DNA from: an uncultured Lachnospiraceae bacterium
GTDB lineage: Bacteria; Bacillota; Clostridia; Lachnospirales; Lachnospiraceae
Reading direction: 5' to 3'
Length of the DNA: 64,000 nt
Assembly (NCBI GenBank): GCA_947589305.1
Contig: CANQAP010000009.1
Location: forward strand, 1 to 64,000
The position numbers were made by a program, and so were the translations under genes. Below are positions 17,901-26,559 of the stretch, one piece after another (position 1 is the stretch's first letter; each line of letters starts with the position of its first letter). The notes under the pieces are model-generated. The model worked only from the letters and a program-made list of their open reading frames with translations, was not told the DNA's origin and did no database searches.

Positions 17901-19005
17901 TTTGAATGACTATCATCATGCCAAAGATGCTTATTTGAATATTGTGGTAGGAAATGTTTACTATACAAAATTTACAAAAAATCCACTCACATGGTTGAAG
18001 GAACATCCGAATGCAAAATATAGTTTAAACGCTATGTTTAAGTTTGATATTCAAGATCGTAATGGGCAAATGGTATGGCGTACAGGTAAAGATGGAACAA
18101 AAAATGTGGTTGACCAAACCATGGCGAGAAATGATATTCTCTTCACCCGATATTCGTATTGTAATAAGGGCGGGCTTTTTAACCAACAAATAGTAGGTGC
18201 AAAGGATGTCACAAAACCAGAAAAATTGGTGCCGATTAAAAAGGGTATGGATACAAGTCGATATGGAGGATATACATCCGTTACTCCATCACATTTCATG
18301 CTGGTAGAATCAAAAGATAAAAAAGGCAACCGGATGCGAAGCATAGAAACAGTTCCACTTTATTGCTTGAAAGAGTTTGAAAGAAACCCAGAGTTATTAA
18401 TTACTTATTGTGAGGAAACGCATGGATTGAAAGAACCAAAAATTATTATTCCATGTATTAAAAAGAATGCAAAATTAGTAGTGAATGGTTTTCCGATGCA
18501 CTTGAAGGGGAGTACTGGAAAACAGTTAATTCTACAAGGCGCAGTACAATTATGTCTCGATCCGGAATATGCGGTATATCTGAAAAAGGTAACTAAATAC
18601 TTGGATGATAACGCCAAACGAAAAGATAAAAAAACACTTTTACCAGTACACGAATTTTCTGGGATTAATAAAGAAATGAATGAAAAATTGTATCAGATCT
18701 TTATTGATAAGGTATCTTCATCTATTTATCAATATAGACCAGCGAATCCAAAAGAAAAGCTAATAAATCACAGGGAGAACTTCATTGAACTTTCACTGGA
18801 AGCACAATGTATAGTTTTAGGAGAAATTTTGCATTTGTTTCAGTGTCAACCAATTACTACAGCTAATTTAATATTAATTGGAGATAAACAAAGGATTGGT
18901 AATATTCAAATTAATAAAGTTATTAATCAATATGATACTATTTTTTATGTTTCGCAGTCTATTACTGGAGTATATGAGCAGGTAGTTGACCTGCAAACAG
19001 TATGA
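14905..19005 (+). CDS. cas9: CRISPR-associated endonuclease Cas9 (type II-A)
   Basis: A 1366-residue RNA-guided DNA endonuclease. From the start at ATG 14905 (GGAGG at 14892-14896, so the in-frame TTG at 14875 is not needed) the domains are: RuvC-I with Asp14 in YVGLDIGTDSVGWAV; an Arg-rich bridge helix (TNRRRLQRRKQRIQLL); the helical recognition lobe; RuvC-II with Glu781 in FVEMARGPE; HNH with Asp862-His863 (RDHIYPQS) and Asn886; RuvC-III with His1005 and Asp1008 (YHHAKDAYL); and a C-terminal PAM-interacting region. All catalytic residues match SpCas9 positions and length is nearly the same, so the nuclease should be active. It overlaps cas1 by four bases. The tracrRNA promoter diverges from its 5' region. 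The PAM is unknown. Confidence 0.98.
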   Translation: MGKGMEQEYYVGLDIGTDSVGWAVTDMDYHILRRKGKSMWGIRLFESAQTAEERRTFRTNRRRLQRRKQRIQLLQELFAGEMEKVDPKFFQRLRDSAFWQDDKEENQIYSLFNDVGMTDQDYHRVFPTIYHLRAALIQNEHPYDIRLVYLALHHIMKHRGHFLFSGDMDKVTSFHQTYEEFMNCLKEEFDIELECDSESDFEDIMKNKNLSKTKKCADLAECCHITKADKQQMEILKLITGCSINLGVVFQDEGLSEIEHAKFSFADGNYEETRLALEDEIQEQTGIIDIFHSVYNWVILSDILSGGEYQEHSYLSFAKKRSYDKHHEDLQKLKDLLREYAPEEYSRLFSAKGLENNYSAYIGMYKKNGKKISVKRCTQEDFYKTVRKILKNLPQEHKIVQEIIADMDAYAFMPLQISKDNRVIPYQVHAMELEAILENARFYLPFLDQVDETCGKTVGEKIKMLFEFRIPYYVGPLNTSAGENCWMIRKEDGQIRPWNFDQKVDVDQSASVFIQRMTNQCTYLTNEDVLPKHSLLYSEYMVLNELNNVKIRGEKLSVELKQNIYKDLFMKYKQVTGKRLLDYLISYGYEVTKEDLSGLDGNFKASLSSYILLKEKVFGEDINKISVHDMAEDLILWITLYGEDPKMLERVIRKHYQKQLSEEQIKNATRLKFQGWGRLSKAFLAELRGADRSTGESMTIIQGLRNTQNNLMQLLSSDYTFTESIKEENAGYQLEGTVEYASLMQDVVASPAIKRAVWQTIQIVEEIKRVMGADPKRIFVEMARGPEEKVRTVSRKDRLMELYKIIDQETKAQWCKELSEKDESDFKSIKLFLYYTQMGKCMYTGTNIDLSQLNDATIWNRDHIYPQSKTKDDSLDNLVLVDSKANARKDDGMISPDTQQKMKGTWKYLLDKGLITKKKYDRLTRTTPLTEEELAGFIGRQLVETRQSTKVVATLLERIYKDSKVVYVKANAVTEFRQEAQEEDKKNQKSGSVYVKVRDLNDYHHAKDAYLNIVVGNVYYTKFTKNPLTWLKEHPNAKYSLNAMFKFDIQDRNGQMVWRTGKDGTKNVVDQTMARNDILFTRYSYCNKGGLFNQQIVGAKDVTKPEKLVPIKKGMDTSRYGGYTSVTPSHFMLVESKDKKGNRMRSIETVPLYCLKEFERNPELLITYCEETHGLKEPKIIIPCIKKNAKLVVNGFPMHLKGSTGKQLILQGAVQLCLDPEYAVYLKKVTKYLDDNAKRKDKKTLLPVHEFSGINKEMNEKLYQIFIDKVSSSIYQYRPANPKEKLINHRENFIELSLEAQCIVLGEILHLFQCQPITTANLILIGDKQRIGNIQINKVINQYDTIFYVSQSITGVYEQVVDLQTV

Positions 19006-19865
19006 GTTGGCGTATCGTAGTGATTTCCAATAGTGCAAAATTGGATTATAAAATGGAATATCTAGTAGTGAGGCAGAGAGAAATTATCAAGATTCATATG
19101 AGTGAGGTTTCTGTTCTGATGATTGAATCTACAGCAGTTTCTTTAACTGCTTCACTACTCAGCGAGCTGACAAAACGAAAAATCAAGGTGATATTCTGCG
19201 ATGAGAAACGAAATCCTTCCTCGGAACTGGTTGCCTATTATGGAAGTCATGATACTAGTGCAAAAATAAGAAGACAAATAGAATGGTCTCATGAAATGAA
19301 AATGGTGGTTTGGACTGAAATCGTGGCAGAAAAAATCAGACAGCAGAAACGACTACTAAAAGAATTAAATAAAATGGAATACGCATTATTAGATGAATAT
19401 TTACAAGAAATGGAATTAGGAGATATCACAAATCGGGAAGGACATGCTGCCAAGGTATACTTTAATGCACTGTTCGGACTTAAATTCACACGGACAGCAG
19501 ATACACCATTAAATGCTGCGTTAAATTATGGATATACAATTCTGTTGTCAGCATTTAATAGGGAGATAGTAGCCAATGGATATTTAACACAACTTGCTCT
19601 GTTTCATGATAATATGTTTAATCCGTTTAATCTAGCTTCTGATTTGATGGAGCCGTTTCGGATATTGGTTGATCGATTGGCATATAAAATGGAATTAGAA
19701 GTATTCGAGCATGAAGAGAAAATGCGGTTGATAGATTTGTTGAATCATGAAGTTGTGATAGACGGAAAAAAGAATTATGTAAATAATGCTATAAAAATAT
19801 ATTGCAAAAGCGTGTTTGATGCGATTAATGAACAGGACATTTCGTTAATAAGGTTTTACCAATGA
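19002..19865 (+). CDS. cas1: Type II CRISPR integrase Cas1
   Basis: A 287-residue Cas1, the metal-dependent integrase that inserts new spacers at the leader end as a complex with Cas2. The active-site residues are visible: Glu146 in [11 protein letters not shown], His202 in [10 protein letters not shown] and Glu217 in SDLMEPFR. The N-terminal beta domain begins [14 protein letters not shown], typical of type II-A Cas1. The start codon overlaps the cas9 stop (ATGA) and the end overlaps the start of cas2, so the adaptation genes are translationally coupled to the nuclease. All active-site residues are present, so acquisition is probably functional. Confidence 0.97.
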   Translation: MSWRIVVISNSAKLDYKMEYLVVRQREIIKIHMSEVSVLMIESTAVSLTASLLSELTKRKIKVIFCDEKRNPSSELVAYYGSHDTSAKIRRQIEWSHEMKMVVWTEIVAEKIRQQKRLLKELNKMEYALLDEYLQEMELGDITNREGHAAKVYFNALFGLKFTRTADTPLNAALNYGYTILLSAFNREIVANGYLTQLALFHDNMFNPFNLASDLMEPFRILVDRLAYKMELEVFEHEEKMRLIDLLNHEVVIDGKKNYVNNAIKIYCKSVFDAINEQDISLIRFYQ

Positions 19866-20182
19866 ATTATAGATATATGAGAGTAATGGTATTTTTTGAT
19901 TTGCCTACTTTGACGTCGGTTGAACGTAGGGAATATGCAAAATTTAGAAGATATTTAGTGAAACAAGGGTTTATTATGTTGCAGGAATCCGTTTATTGTA
20001 AATTGACTTTGAATGGTACGGTGGCGGATACGGTGATCCAAGGGATCAAAAAGAATAAGCCGCCGGAAGGTTTGGTACAGATTCTGACACTTACGGAAAA
20101 GCAGTTTTCTAAAATGGAAATGATCACGGGTGAATATAAATCCGGTGTCCTAGATAGTGATAAAAGATTGGTGATTTTATGA
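19862..20182 (+). CDS. cas2: CRISPR-associated protein Cas2
   Basis: A 106-residue ferredoxin-fold Cas2 that bridges two Cas1 dimers in the spacer-integration complex. The conserved strand RVMVFFDLP carries the family Asp at position 13. The protein ends with a long strand region ([16 protein letters not shown]), as in type II-A Cas2. It overlaps cas1 upstream and csn2 downstream by four bases each. Confidence 0.96.
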   Translation: MNYRYMRVMVFFDLPTLTSVERREYAKFRRYLVKQGFIMLQESVYCKLTLNGTVADTVIQGIKKNKPPEGLVQILTLTEKQFSKMEMITGEYKSGVLDSDKRLVIL

Positions 20183-20865
20183 GATTTTTACATAAAAACT
20201 ATACATTTTTGATGGAATTAAATGAAAATAGTCAAGGAGTTTTAGTGATAGAAAATCCGGAATGTTTCTGTGAAATCGTTGGAGATCTATTGAAGGAGAT
20301 TGCAGGTGAGGATGCTGGTATTGTTTTATCTGAAAATAATATTCCGTTAAAATTGGAAAATCATTTGGAGTGTATTTTGAATCCGTTTGCTTTATCCTTA
20401 AATGATAGAAAACTACTAAATAGACTTTATGAAAAAATCAAAAAAGAGATACAAAATTCAGAACTGTTAGTGGAAAATAATAAGGTGTTTGCAATAATAG
20501 AACAATATATTGATCGTATTATTCAAAACATGGATTGGGAGTTACAGTATACGAATACTGCAGAAATGATAGATTTGCTAAAATTAATGAATATCCGTTT
20601 TGTGGAAAACTATGATGTACTGTTAGAACGCATAATTGACTATATAAATGTGATTCATGATTTATTTTCTATTCAATGTTTTGTATTTGTGAATTTAAAC
20701 TCTTACTTAAAGCAAGATGACATGCAAGAATTATTTAAGTTTGCTCAATATCATAAGTTATATATTTTATTAATTGAAAACCGACTCCCTCAAATGATTG
20801 ATGACTATTTTCCTGTGATAGTTGTCGATGCAGATGGTTGTATTATTGAACTGGATATGTCATAA
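20179..20865 (+). CDS. csn2: Type II-A adaptation protein Csn2
   Basis: A 228-residue Csn2, the ring-forming DNA-end-binding protein that defines subtype II-A and is needed for spacer acquisition with Cas1, Cas2 and Cas9. Length fits the short Csn2 group. The N-terminus [14 protein letters not shown] leads into the compact alpha/beta domain; [14 protein letters not shown] and LYILLIENR match typical core strands. The identification leans on position (last gene before the leader, four-base overlap with cas2) as well as sequence. Base composition is noticeably more AT-rich than that of cas9. Confidence 0.9.
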   Translation: MRFLHKNYTFLMELNENSQGVLVIENPECFCEIVGDLLKEIAGEDAGIVLSENNIPLKLENHLECILNPFALSLNDRKLLNRLYEKIKKEIQNSELLVENNKVFAIIEQYIDRIIQNMDWELQYTNTAEMIDLLKLMNIRFVENYDVLLERIIDYINVIHDLFSIQCFVFVNLNSYLKQDDMQELFKFAQYHKLYILLIENRLPQMIDDYFPVIVVDADGCIIELDMS

Positions 20866-20930
20866 TAAAATGACCATATAAAATTGCAGTGTTGTAGTGG
20901 CATAGTTACTCGCCCATATATTAATTTGAG
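20866..20930 (+). promoter_or_regulatory. CRISPR leader with ATTTGAG anchoring sequence
   Basis: The 65 bp between the csn2 stop and the first repeat form the leader. It ends with ATTTGAG (20924-20930) directly against the first repeat; this heptamer is the leader-anchoring sequence known to direct polarised spacer insertion in streptococcal type II-A systems. A TATATT at 20917-20922 could be a -10 but no good -35 is seen at the right spacing, so the array promoter is uncertain. Confidence 0.75.
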
Positions 20931-23900
20931 GTTTGAGAGTAGTGTAATTTTGTATGGTAGTAAAACGATGTGTCATGGGTAATGAATGAGCCGGTTAGTT
21001 TGAGAGTAGTGTAATTTTGTATGGTAGTAAAACGCGGAAACACGCTGATCAAGAGCGACATCATGTTTGAGAGTAGTGTAATTTTGTATGGTAGTAAAAC
21101 CCCTCTGTGGCTTCGCTGTGGGCTTTCTCCGTTTGAGAGTAGTGTAATTTTGTATGGTAGTAAAACCGTTTACACCTGTAGTAAGCCTCTTGCTTTGTTT
21201 GAGAGTAGTGTAATTTTGTATGGTAGTAAAACGCTGAAAGAGAGGCAGAGAATGAGATACATGTTTGAGAGTAGTGTAATTTTGTATGGTAGTAAAACGA
21301 TAGATCTTTGGAGTATCTTCTCATGTATAGTTTGAGAGTAGTGTAATTTTGTATGGTAGTAAAACATGAAACTCCTCTAATTCAGGGTCTTCTTCAGTTT
21401 GAGAGTAGTGTAATTTTGTATGGTAGTAAAACCTTTTTCACCACAGTATTCAACTGCTACTAGTTTGAGAGTAGTGTAATTTTGTATGGTAGTAAAACTT
21501 GTACGCATTCCGCAACCCAACGTCTAATGTTTGAGAGTAGTGTAATTTTGTATGGTAGTAAAACTATGGAGCATTTTGACAGTCAAACAGTAAAGTTTGA
21601 GAGTAGTGTAATTTTGTATGGTAGTAAAACTCTATACAAATTCTATCTTTATCATTTATAGTTTGAGAGTAGTGTAATTTTGTATGGTAGTAAAACATTG
21701 CCAATGACGAACGATTGATATTTAAGGTTTGAGAGTAGTGTAATTTTGTATGGTAGTAAAACAAAACTAGCCAAAATTTATGCAAGTAAAGAGTTTGAGA
21801 GTAGTGTAATTTTGTATGGTAGTAAAACTATACAAAACCGATTAGTATAAAGTTTATGGTTTGAGAGTAGTGTAATTTTGTATGGTAGTAAAACAACATC
21901 TTTCACAAATAACCCAGTCCATTCGTTTGAGAGTAGTGTAATTTTGTATGGTAGTAAAACTAAACCACCTTGCATGCACTCTTTCAGCATGGTTTGAGAG
22001 TAGTGTAATTTTGTATGGTAGTAAAACTGAAGAATTTCTCAACTCATACAGATTTGAGTTTGAGAGTAGTGTAATTTTGTATGGTAGTAAAACCTCTTTA
22101 CTCCGTTTAATGGTGCATAATGAGTTTGAGAGTAGTGTAATTTTGTATGGTAGTAAAACTCTGTCAGTTTCATTGTATAGGTATCTACCGGTTTGAGAGT
22201 AGTGTAATTTTGTATGGTAGTAAAACTCCGTTTCCAGTTCTCAACCATTCCTCATTGTTTGAGAGTAGTGTAATTTTGTATGGTAGTAAAACTACTTGGT
22301 TCTTGTCCTTAAGGTTCCTGCCGTTTGAGAGTAGTGTAATTTTGTATGGTAGTAAAACAAGAACGCATGGTTTATCTACAAACGGAGGAGTTTGAGAGTA
22401 GTGTAATTTTGTATGGTAGTAAAACTCATACAAATGTGCGTTCTGTTTTGTAAGCGTTTGAGAGTAGTGTAATTTTGTATGGTAGTAAAACTCGACAACA
22501 GTAGAAGATGTATAAAGATATGTTTGAGAGTAGTGTAATTTTGTATGGTAGTAAAACGGTAAGCGCACCCTGTGCCGCAGCACTGCTGTTTGAGAGTAGT
22601 GTAATTTTGTATGGTAGTAAAACACAGCTTGCGCTCTTTCTTCTTCCAAGGTGGTTTGAGAGTAGTGTAATTTTGTATGGTAGTAAAACAGCGGCTTGAC
22701 TTGGTATATGGTGCATTTCGTTTGAGAGTAGTGTAATTTTGTATGGTAGTAAAACATTGCCAATTTGATAAATGTAGTTTCTCCAGTTTGAGAGTAGTGT
22801 AATTTTGTATGGTAGTAAAACCATTAAACCGCTATTATTTTGTAGTTGATAAGTTTGAGAGTAGTGTAATTTTGTATGGTAGTAAAACCACATAGTTTGT
22901 ACATAACATACCGAAAAAGTTTGAGAGTAGTGTAATTTTGTATGGTAGTAAAACGGGGAGTAAAATTTATGAAAGAAAAAGAAAGTTTGAGAGTAGTGTA
23001 ATTTTGTATGGTAGTAAAACTCTTTGCAATTAGAAAATGTGATAAATTTTGTTTGAGAGTAGTGTAATTTTGTATGGTAGTAAAACCCGGTTCTGCACAG
23101 AATTGTGACCTTGGTTGTTTGAGAGTAGTGTAATTTTGTATGGTAGTAAAACAACGCTGTCGCGATTCACAAGTGGTATTTCGTTTGAGAGTAGTGTAAT
23201 TTTGTATGGTAGTAAAACTATGGAACACTTTGACAGTCAGACCGTTAGGTTTGAGAGTAGTGTAATTTTGTATGGTAGTAAAACTCTGAAAGATTTGGAG
23301 CGAAAAGAAATCATGTTTGAGAGTAGTGTAATTTTGTATGGTAGTAAAACTGCAAGCAATAAGTTAAGACGTTCTGACGGCGTTTGAGAGTAGTGTAATT
23401 TTGTATGGTAGTAAAACTTCTTTTGCGGACGTAGCAGCATCTTTAGCGTTTGAGAGTAGTGTAATTTTGTATGGTAGTAAAACGGTCTGTTTAAATCCTC
23501 TCTGCTAATCGTCGTTTGAGAGTAGTGTAATTTTGTATGGTAGTAAAACTTTATATCCGTTTTCCAACGCCCATTTCCTGTTTGAGAGTAGTGTAATTTT
23601 GTATGGTAGTAAAACCATCAATCGTGCCAATCTTGCGGTACTGCTGTTTGAGAGTAGTGTAATTTTGTATGGTAGTAAAACGTAGACAATCTTATTGAAG
23701 ACACACAAAAAGTTTGAGAGTAGTGTAATTTTGTATGGTAGTAAAACGTAGACAATCTTATTGAAGACACACAAAAAGTTTGAGAGTAGTGTAATTTTGT
23801 ATGGTAGTAAAACGGGACATTAAAACTGATTCATTAACATTTGGTTTGAGAGTAGTGTAATTTTGTATGGTAGTAAAACTCGCAATCGAATACGCAACGT

Positions 23901-24933
23901 GTAAATCTAGTTTGAGAGTAGTGTAATTTTGTATGGTAGTAAAACATATAGTCTACAGATATGACATTACCTTGCGTTTGAGAGTAGTGTAATTTTGTAT
24001 GGTAGTAAAACAACATATTTACAAAAAATTATTTTTTTCCGGTTTGAGAGTAGTGTAATTTTGTATGGTAGTAAAACCCTCAACCGCTGCGAGGATCTCC
24101 TTTTTTGGTTTGAGAGTAGTGTAATTTTGTATGGTAGTAAAACCATTGAGAACCTGACGCAAGAAGATATGGTGTTTGAGAGTAGTGTAATTTTGTATGG
24201 TAGTAAAACTTCGCAGAACTCGGACAAATACAAGGCTATGTTTGAGAGTAGTGTAATTTTGTATGGTAGTAAAACTGCTATCGCATATTATCTTTCCGCA
24301 TATATGTTTGAGAGTAGTGTAATTTTGTATGGTAGTAAAACCGTGGATATGTGGCGGAATAAGACGCTAATGTTTGAGAGTAGTGTAATTTTGTATGGTA
24401 GTAAAACGCTTTTCTTGCTGCCGTCCTGCCGGAAAAAGTTTGAGAGTAGTGTAATTTTGTATGGTAGTAAAACGCCGACGTGAGGGCCTCAATGTCACAT
24501 TATGTTTGAGAGTAGTGTAATTTTGTATGGTAGTAAAACCACTACCTCAAAGGCAACCTTGGTGTATAAGTTTGAGAGTAGTGTAATTTTGTATGGTAAT
24601 AAAACCCTATATGGGTATCTGGAATGCTGCTTACAGTTTGAGAGTAGTGTAATTTTGTATGGTAGTAAAACGGCTTTCACATATACCGCACATCGCGTGG
24701 GTTTGAGAGTAGTGTAATTTTGTATGGTAGTAAAACATTTTAGATCCGGCGACTGGCATTTGGTATGTTTGAGAGTAGTGAATTTCGTATGGTAGTAAAA
24801 CAGCTTTTTTATCAGTATGAGTATCGTTCCTGTTTGAGAGTAGTGTAATCTCATACGCTAGTAAAACACCTCTTTCCGTTTAGTTGACTAAATTAAAGTC
24901 TGAGAGTCATGTAATATCACATAATCCTAAAAC
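20931..24933 (+). CRISPR. Type II-A CRISPR array: 61 repeats, 60 spacers
   Basis: By hand count there are 61 repeats of 36 bp (beginning GTTTGAGAGTAGTGTAAT and ending TATGGTAGTAAAAC) and 60 spacers. Fifty spacers are 30 bp, nine are 31 bp and one is 29 bp. Nearly all repeats are identical; the exceptions are at the distal end: repeat 56 (24570) has one G-to-A change, repeat 59 (24767) is 35 bp, and repeats 60 (24832) and 61 (24898) are increasingly degenerate, which places the leader at 20930 and the trailer at 24933. Spacers 42 and 43 are identical. Spacers 10 and 35 match at 24 of 30 bases with synonymous differences. No self-targeting was noticed by eye. Confidence 0.98.
24767..24933 (+). 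repeat. Degenerate trailer-end CRISPR repeats
   Basis: Three variant repeats close the array. The 24767 copy lacks one T and has a T-to-C change; the 24832 copy reads GTGTAATCTCATACGCTAG in the middle; the 24898 copy is altered at about ten positions. The TCTCATA core of the 24832 copy matches the tracrRNA anti-repeat better than the consensus repeat does. Confidence 0.9.
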
Positions 24934-25130
24934 AAAATTTGGTCTTCAGGATGACCATGTTTTAGAACAGTCTAATATCTTCAGAAAATCCTTCAGTCAA
25001 TCCCCCTGTTCTTTCGGAATGAGAACTTGAAAAAATGGCGAAAATATGCTAAAATAAACCGTTCAGAGTAACACTGGAAAAACATCCATGCAGAAGCCGT
25101 ACAGGCTGGAAGCAGAAAGAGGTGCTATAC
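24934..25130 (+). promoter_or_regulatory. Array trailer and promoter of the c-di-AMP operon
   Basis: After the last degenerate repeat there is about 90 bp with no recognisable gene or T-tailed hairpin. A promoter follows: TTGAAA at 25027-25032, 17-bp spacer, TAAAAT at 25050-25055. AGAAAGAGG at 25113-25121 is the ribosome binding site of the next gene. Confidence 0.6.
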
Positions 25131-25589
25131 TTGATTAACGAAGAAAGAGTCAAATTAATGACAAAACTGGCGATTTACGAATCGACAAAAGGGAAAAAAC
25201 AACTAAATGTCAGCAAGTATTATAAACGGGACTATGTACGCTATAATATGTTTAAGACGGCTGTCACTTCAACCATCGCATTTTTGATCTTGTTTGGGAT
25301 CTATGTGATGCTGAATGCGGAAGAACTGGTGTTGCGGCTGAATGATCTGGATATCATCCATGAAGCGGTGAAGATAGGAATCCTGTATGTGGTCTTCGTG
25401 ATTGCGTACATGGTGATCGCCCGATTGGTATTTGCTTTTCGGTATGAAAAAATGAAACCGGATGTGGTGATCTATAATCACAACTTAAAAAAATTAAAGG
25501 AAATGTATGATAAAGAAGAAAAGGAATTAAAAGAAAAACAGGTAGGAAGGGGCGTGACATTAATCGATGAAGACTTTAATAACTATTAG
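25131..25589 (+). CDS. Uncharacterised two-helix membrane protein of the cdaA operon
   Basis: A protein of about 152 residues with two transmembrane helices (roughly residues 47-65 and 83-104) and charged cytoplasmic ends; the C-terminal part is a Lys/Glu-rich helix (KKLKEMYDKEEKELKEKQ). I do not recognise a named domain. The start is taken as TTG 25131, eight bases after AAAGAGG; GTG 25122 is also in frame but sits against that site. It overlaps the next gene by 23 bp and appears to be the first gene of the operon that leads to cdaA and ybbR, so a role in c-di-AMP or envelope homeostasis is possible (inference). Confidence 0.65.
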   Translation: MINEERVKLMTKLAIYESTKGKKQLNVSKYYKRDYVRYNMFKTAVTSTIAFLILFGIYVMLNAEELVLRLNDLDIIHEAVKIGILYVVFVIAYMVIARLVFAFRYEKMKPDVVIYNHNLKKLKEMYDKEEKELKEKQVGRGVTLIDEDFNNY

Positions 25590-26505
25590 AGATACCATAA
25601 AAGATTTTGTATCGAAATATGAAAAGATAGTCATGCCTGTCATCAAGTTTATCACAACGATTTTAGTGTTGGCATCATATAATAGCATCATGGGATACTC
25701 AGAGCAGATGGGAAGTCCGGCAGTTATTTTTATAGTTTCACTGATCTGTGCCTTTTTACCGGTACAGTTGATCGTGTTAGTGCTTGGGCTGGTCGGGCTG
25801 GCACATATGTACACAGTCTCTTTGGAAATCGGTATCCTATATATTGTGATGTTTGTCCTGATGTACCTGCTTTATCTTCGCTTTGCTCCGAAATATGGAT
25901 GGATCATTGTGATTACCCCATTTTTATACATGTTGAACCTACATTACATGCTGCCGATCGTTATAAGCATATTTGTAGGACCGGTCGGGATCGTTCCGGT
26001 AATCTTTGGCATCATGTTTTACTATTTTGCGATTCATGTGAGTGATCTGGTAGATTTGCTGTTGACAGCGTCAGAAGATAATACCATACAGGGATTTTCC
26101 TATGTTCTAAACGGCATGATACAGGATAAAGCGATGCTTTTGACGATTTTTGTATTCATATTGGTGATTGCAGTCACATATATTATTTATCGGCAATCCT
26201 TTGAATATTCGTGGATGATTGCTATCGGAACCGGAGCCGTGCTAAGCATTATTTTGTTCTTGGTCGGTGGTATCGTGTTGGAGGCGGATATCAACATTCT
26301 GAACATTTTCTTAGGAACGGTCGGCGGAACTATGCTTGCGGTGGTGGCACAGTTTTTCAAAGGGATTTTGGACTATACCCGAACGGAAGAAGTACAGTTT
26401 GAGGATGATGAATTTTACTATTATGTAAAGGCGGTTCCTAAGATCCGGGTGTCAGAACAGAAGGTCAAGGTTCAGAAAATAAACGAGAAAAAGCGTACAA
26501 GCTGA
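25567..26505 (+). CDS. Uncharacterised polytopic membrane protein upstream of cdaA
   Basis: A 312-residue protein with about eight to nine hydrophobic segments (for example VIFIVSLICAFLPVQLIVLV and IIVITPFLYMLNLHYMLPIV) and a charged cytoplasmic tail (FEDDEFYYYVKAVPKIRVSE). I do not recognise the family. It overlaps the preceding gene by 23 bp and lies 54 bp before cdaA on the same strand. The operon position suggests it works with CdaA/CdaR at the membrane, but this is inference from neighbourhood only. Confidence 0.68.
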   Translation: MKTLITIRDTIKDFVSKYEKIVMPVIKFITTILVLASYNSIMGYSEQMGSPAVIFIVSLICAFLPVQLIVLVLGLVGLAHMYTVSLEIGILYIVMFVLMYLLYLRFAPKYGWIIVITPFLYMLNLHYMLPIVISIFVGPVGIVPVIFGIMFYYFAIHVSDLVDLLLTASEDNTIQGFSYVLNGMIQDKAMLLTIFVFILVIAVTYIIYRQSFEYSWMIAIGTGAVLSIILFLVGGIVLEADINILNIFLGTVGGTMLAVVAQFFKGILDYTRTEEVQFEDDEFYYYVKAVPKIRVSEQKVKVQKINEKKRTS

Positions 26506-26559
26506 TCGGATCGTGATCCAACGAGGAACCGGAATAAACAATGAAACGGAGGGAAAGAA

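Noticed and set aside
21697..22785. Spacers 12 and 28 sharing ATTGCCAAT at their start
   Set aside because: Only nine bases are shared; expected by chance among 60 spacers in AT-rich DNA.
21233..23314. Spacers 5 and 36 as another homologous pair (both contain CTGAAAGA and read LKxxxRxxxM)
   Set aside because: Beyond the first eight bases identity is low and could be chance; not as clear as the pair 10/35.
21021..24854. Many long open frames on both strands through the CRISPR array, with repeated peptides such as FESSVILYGSKT and FYYHTKLHYSQT
   Set aside because: They are translations of the 36-bp repeat plus spacers; frames stay open because the repeat lacks stops in some frames. Not proteins.
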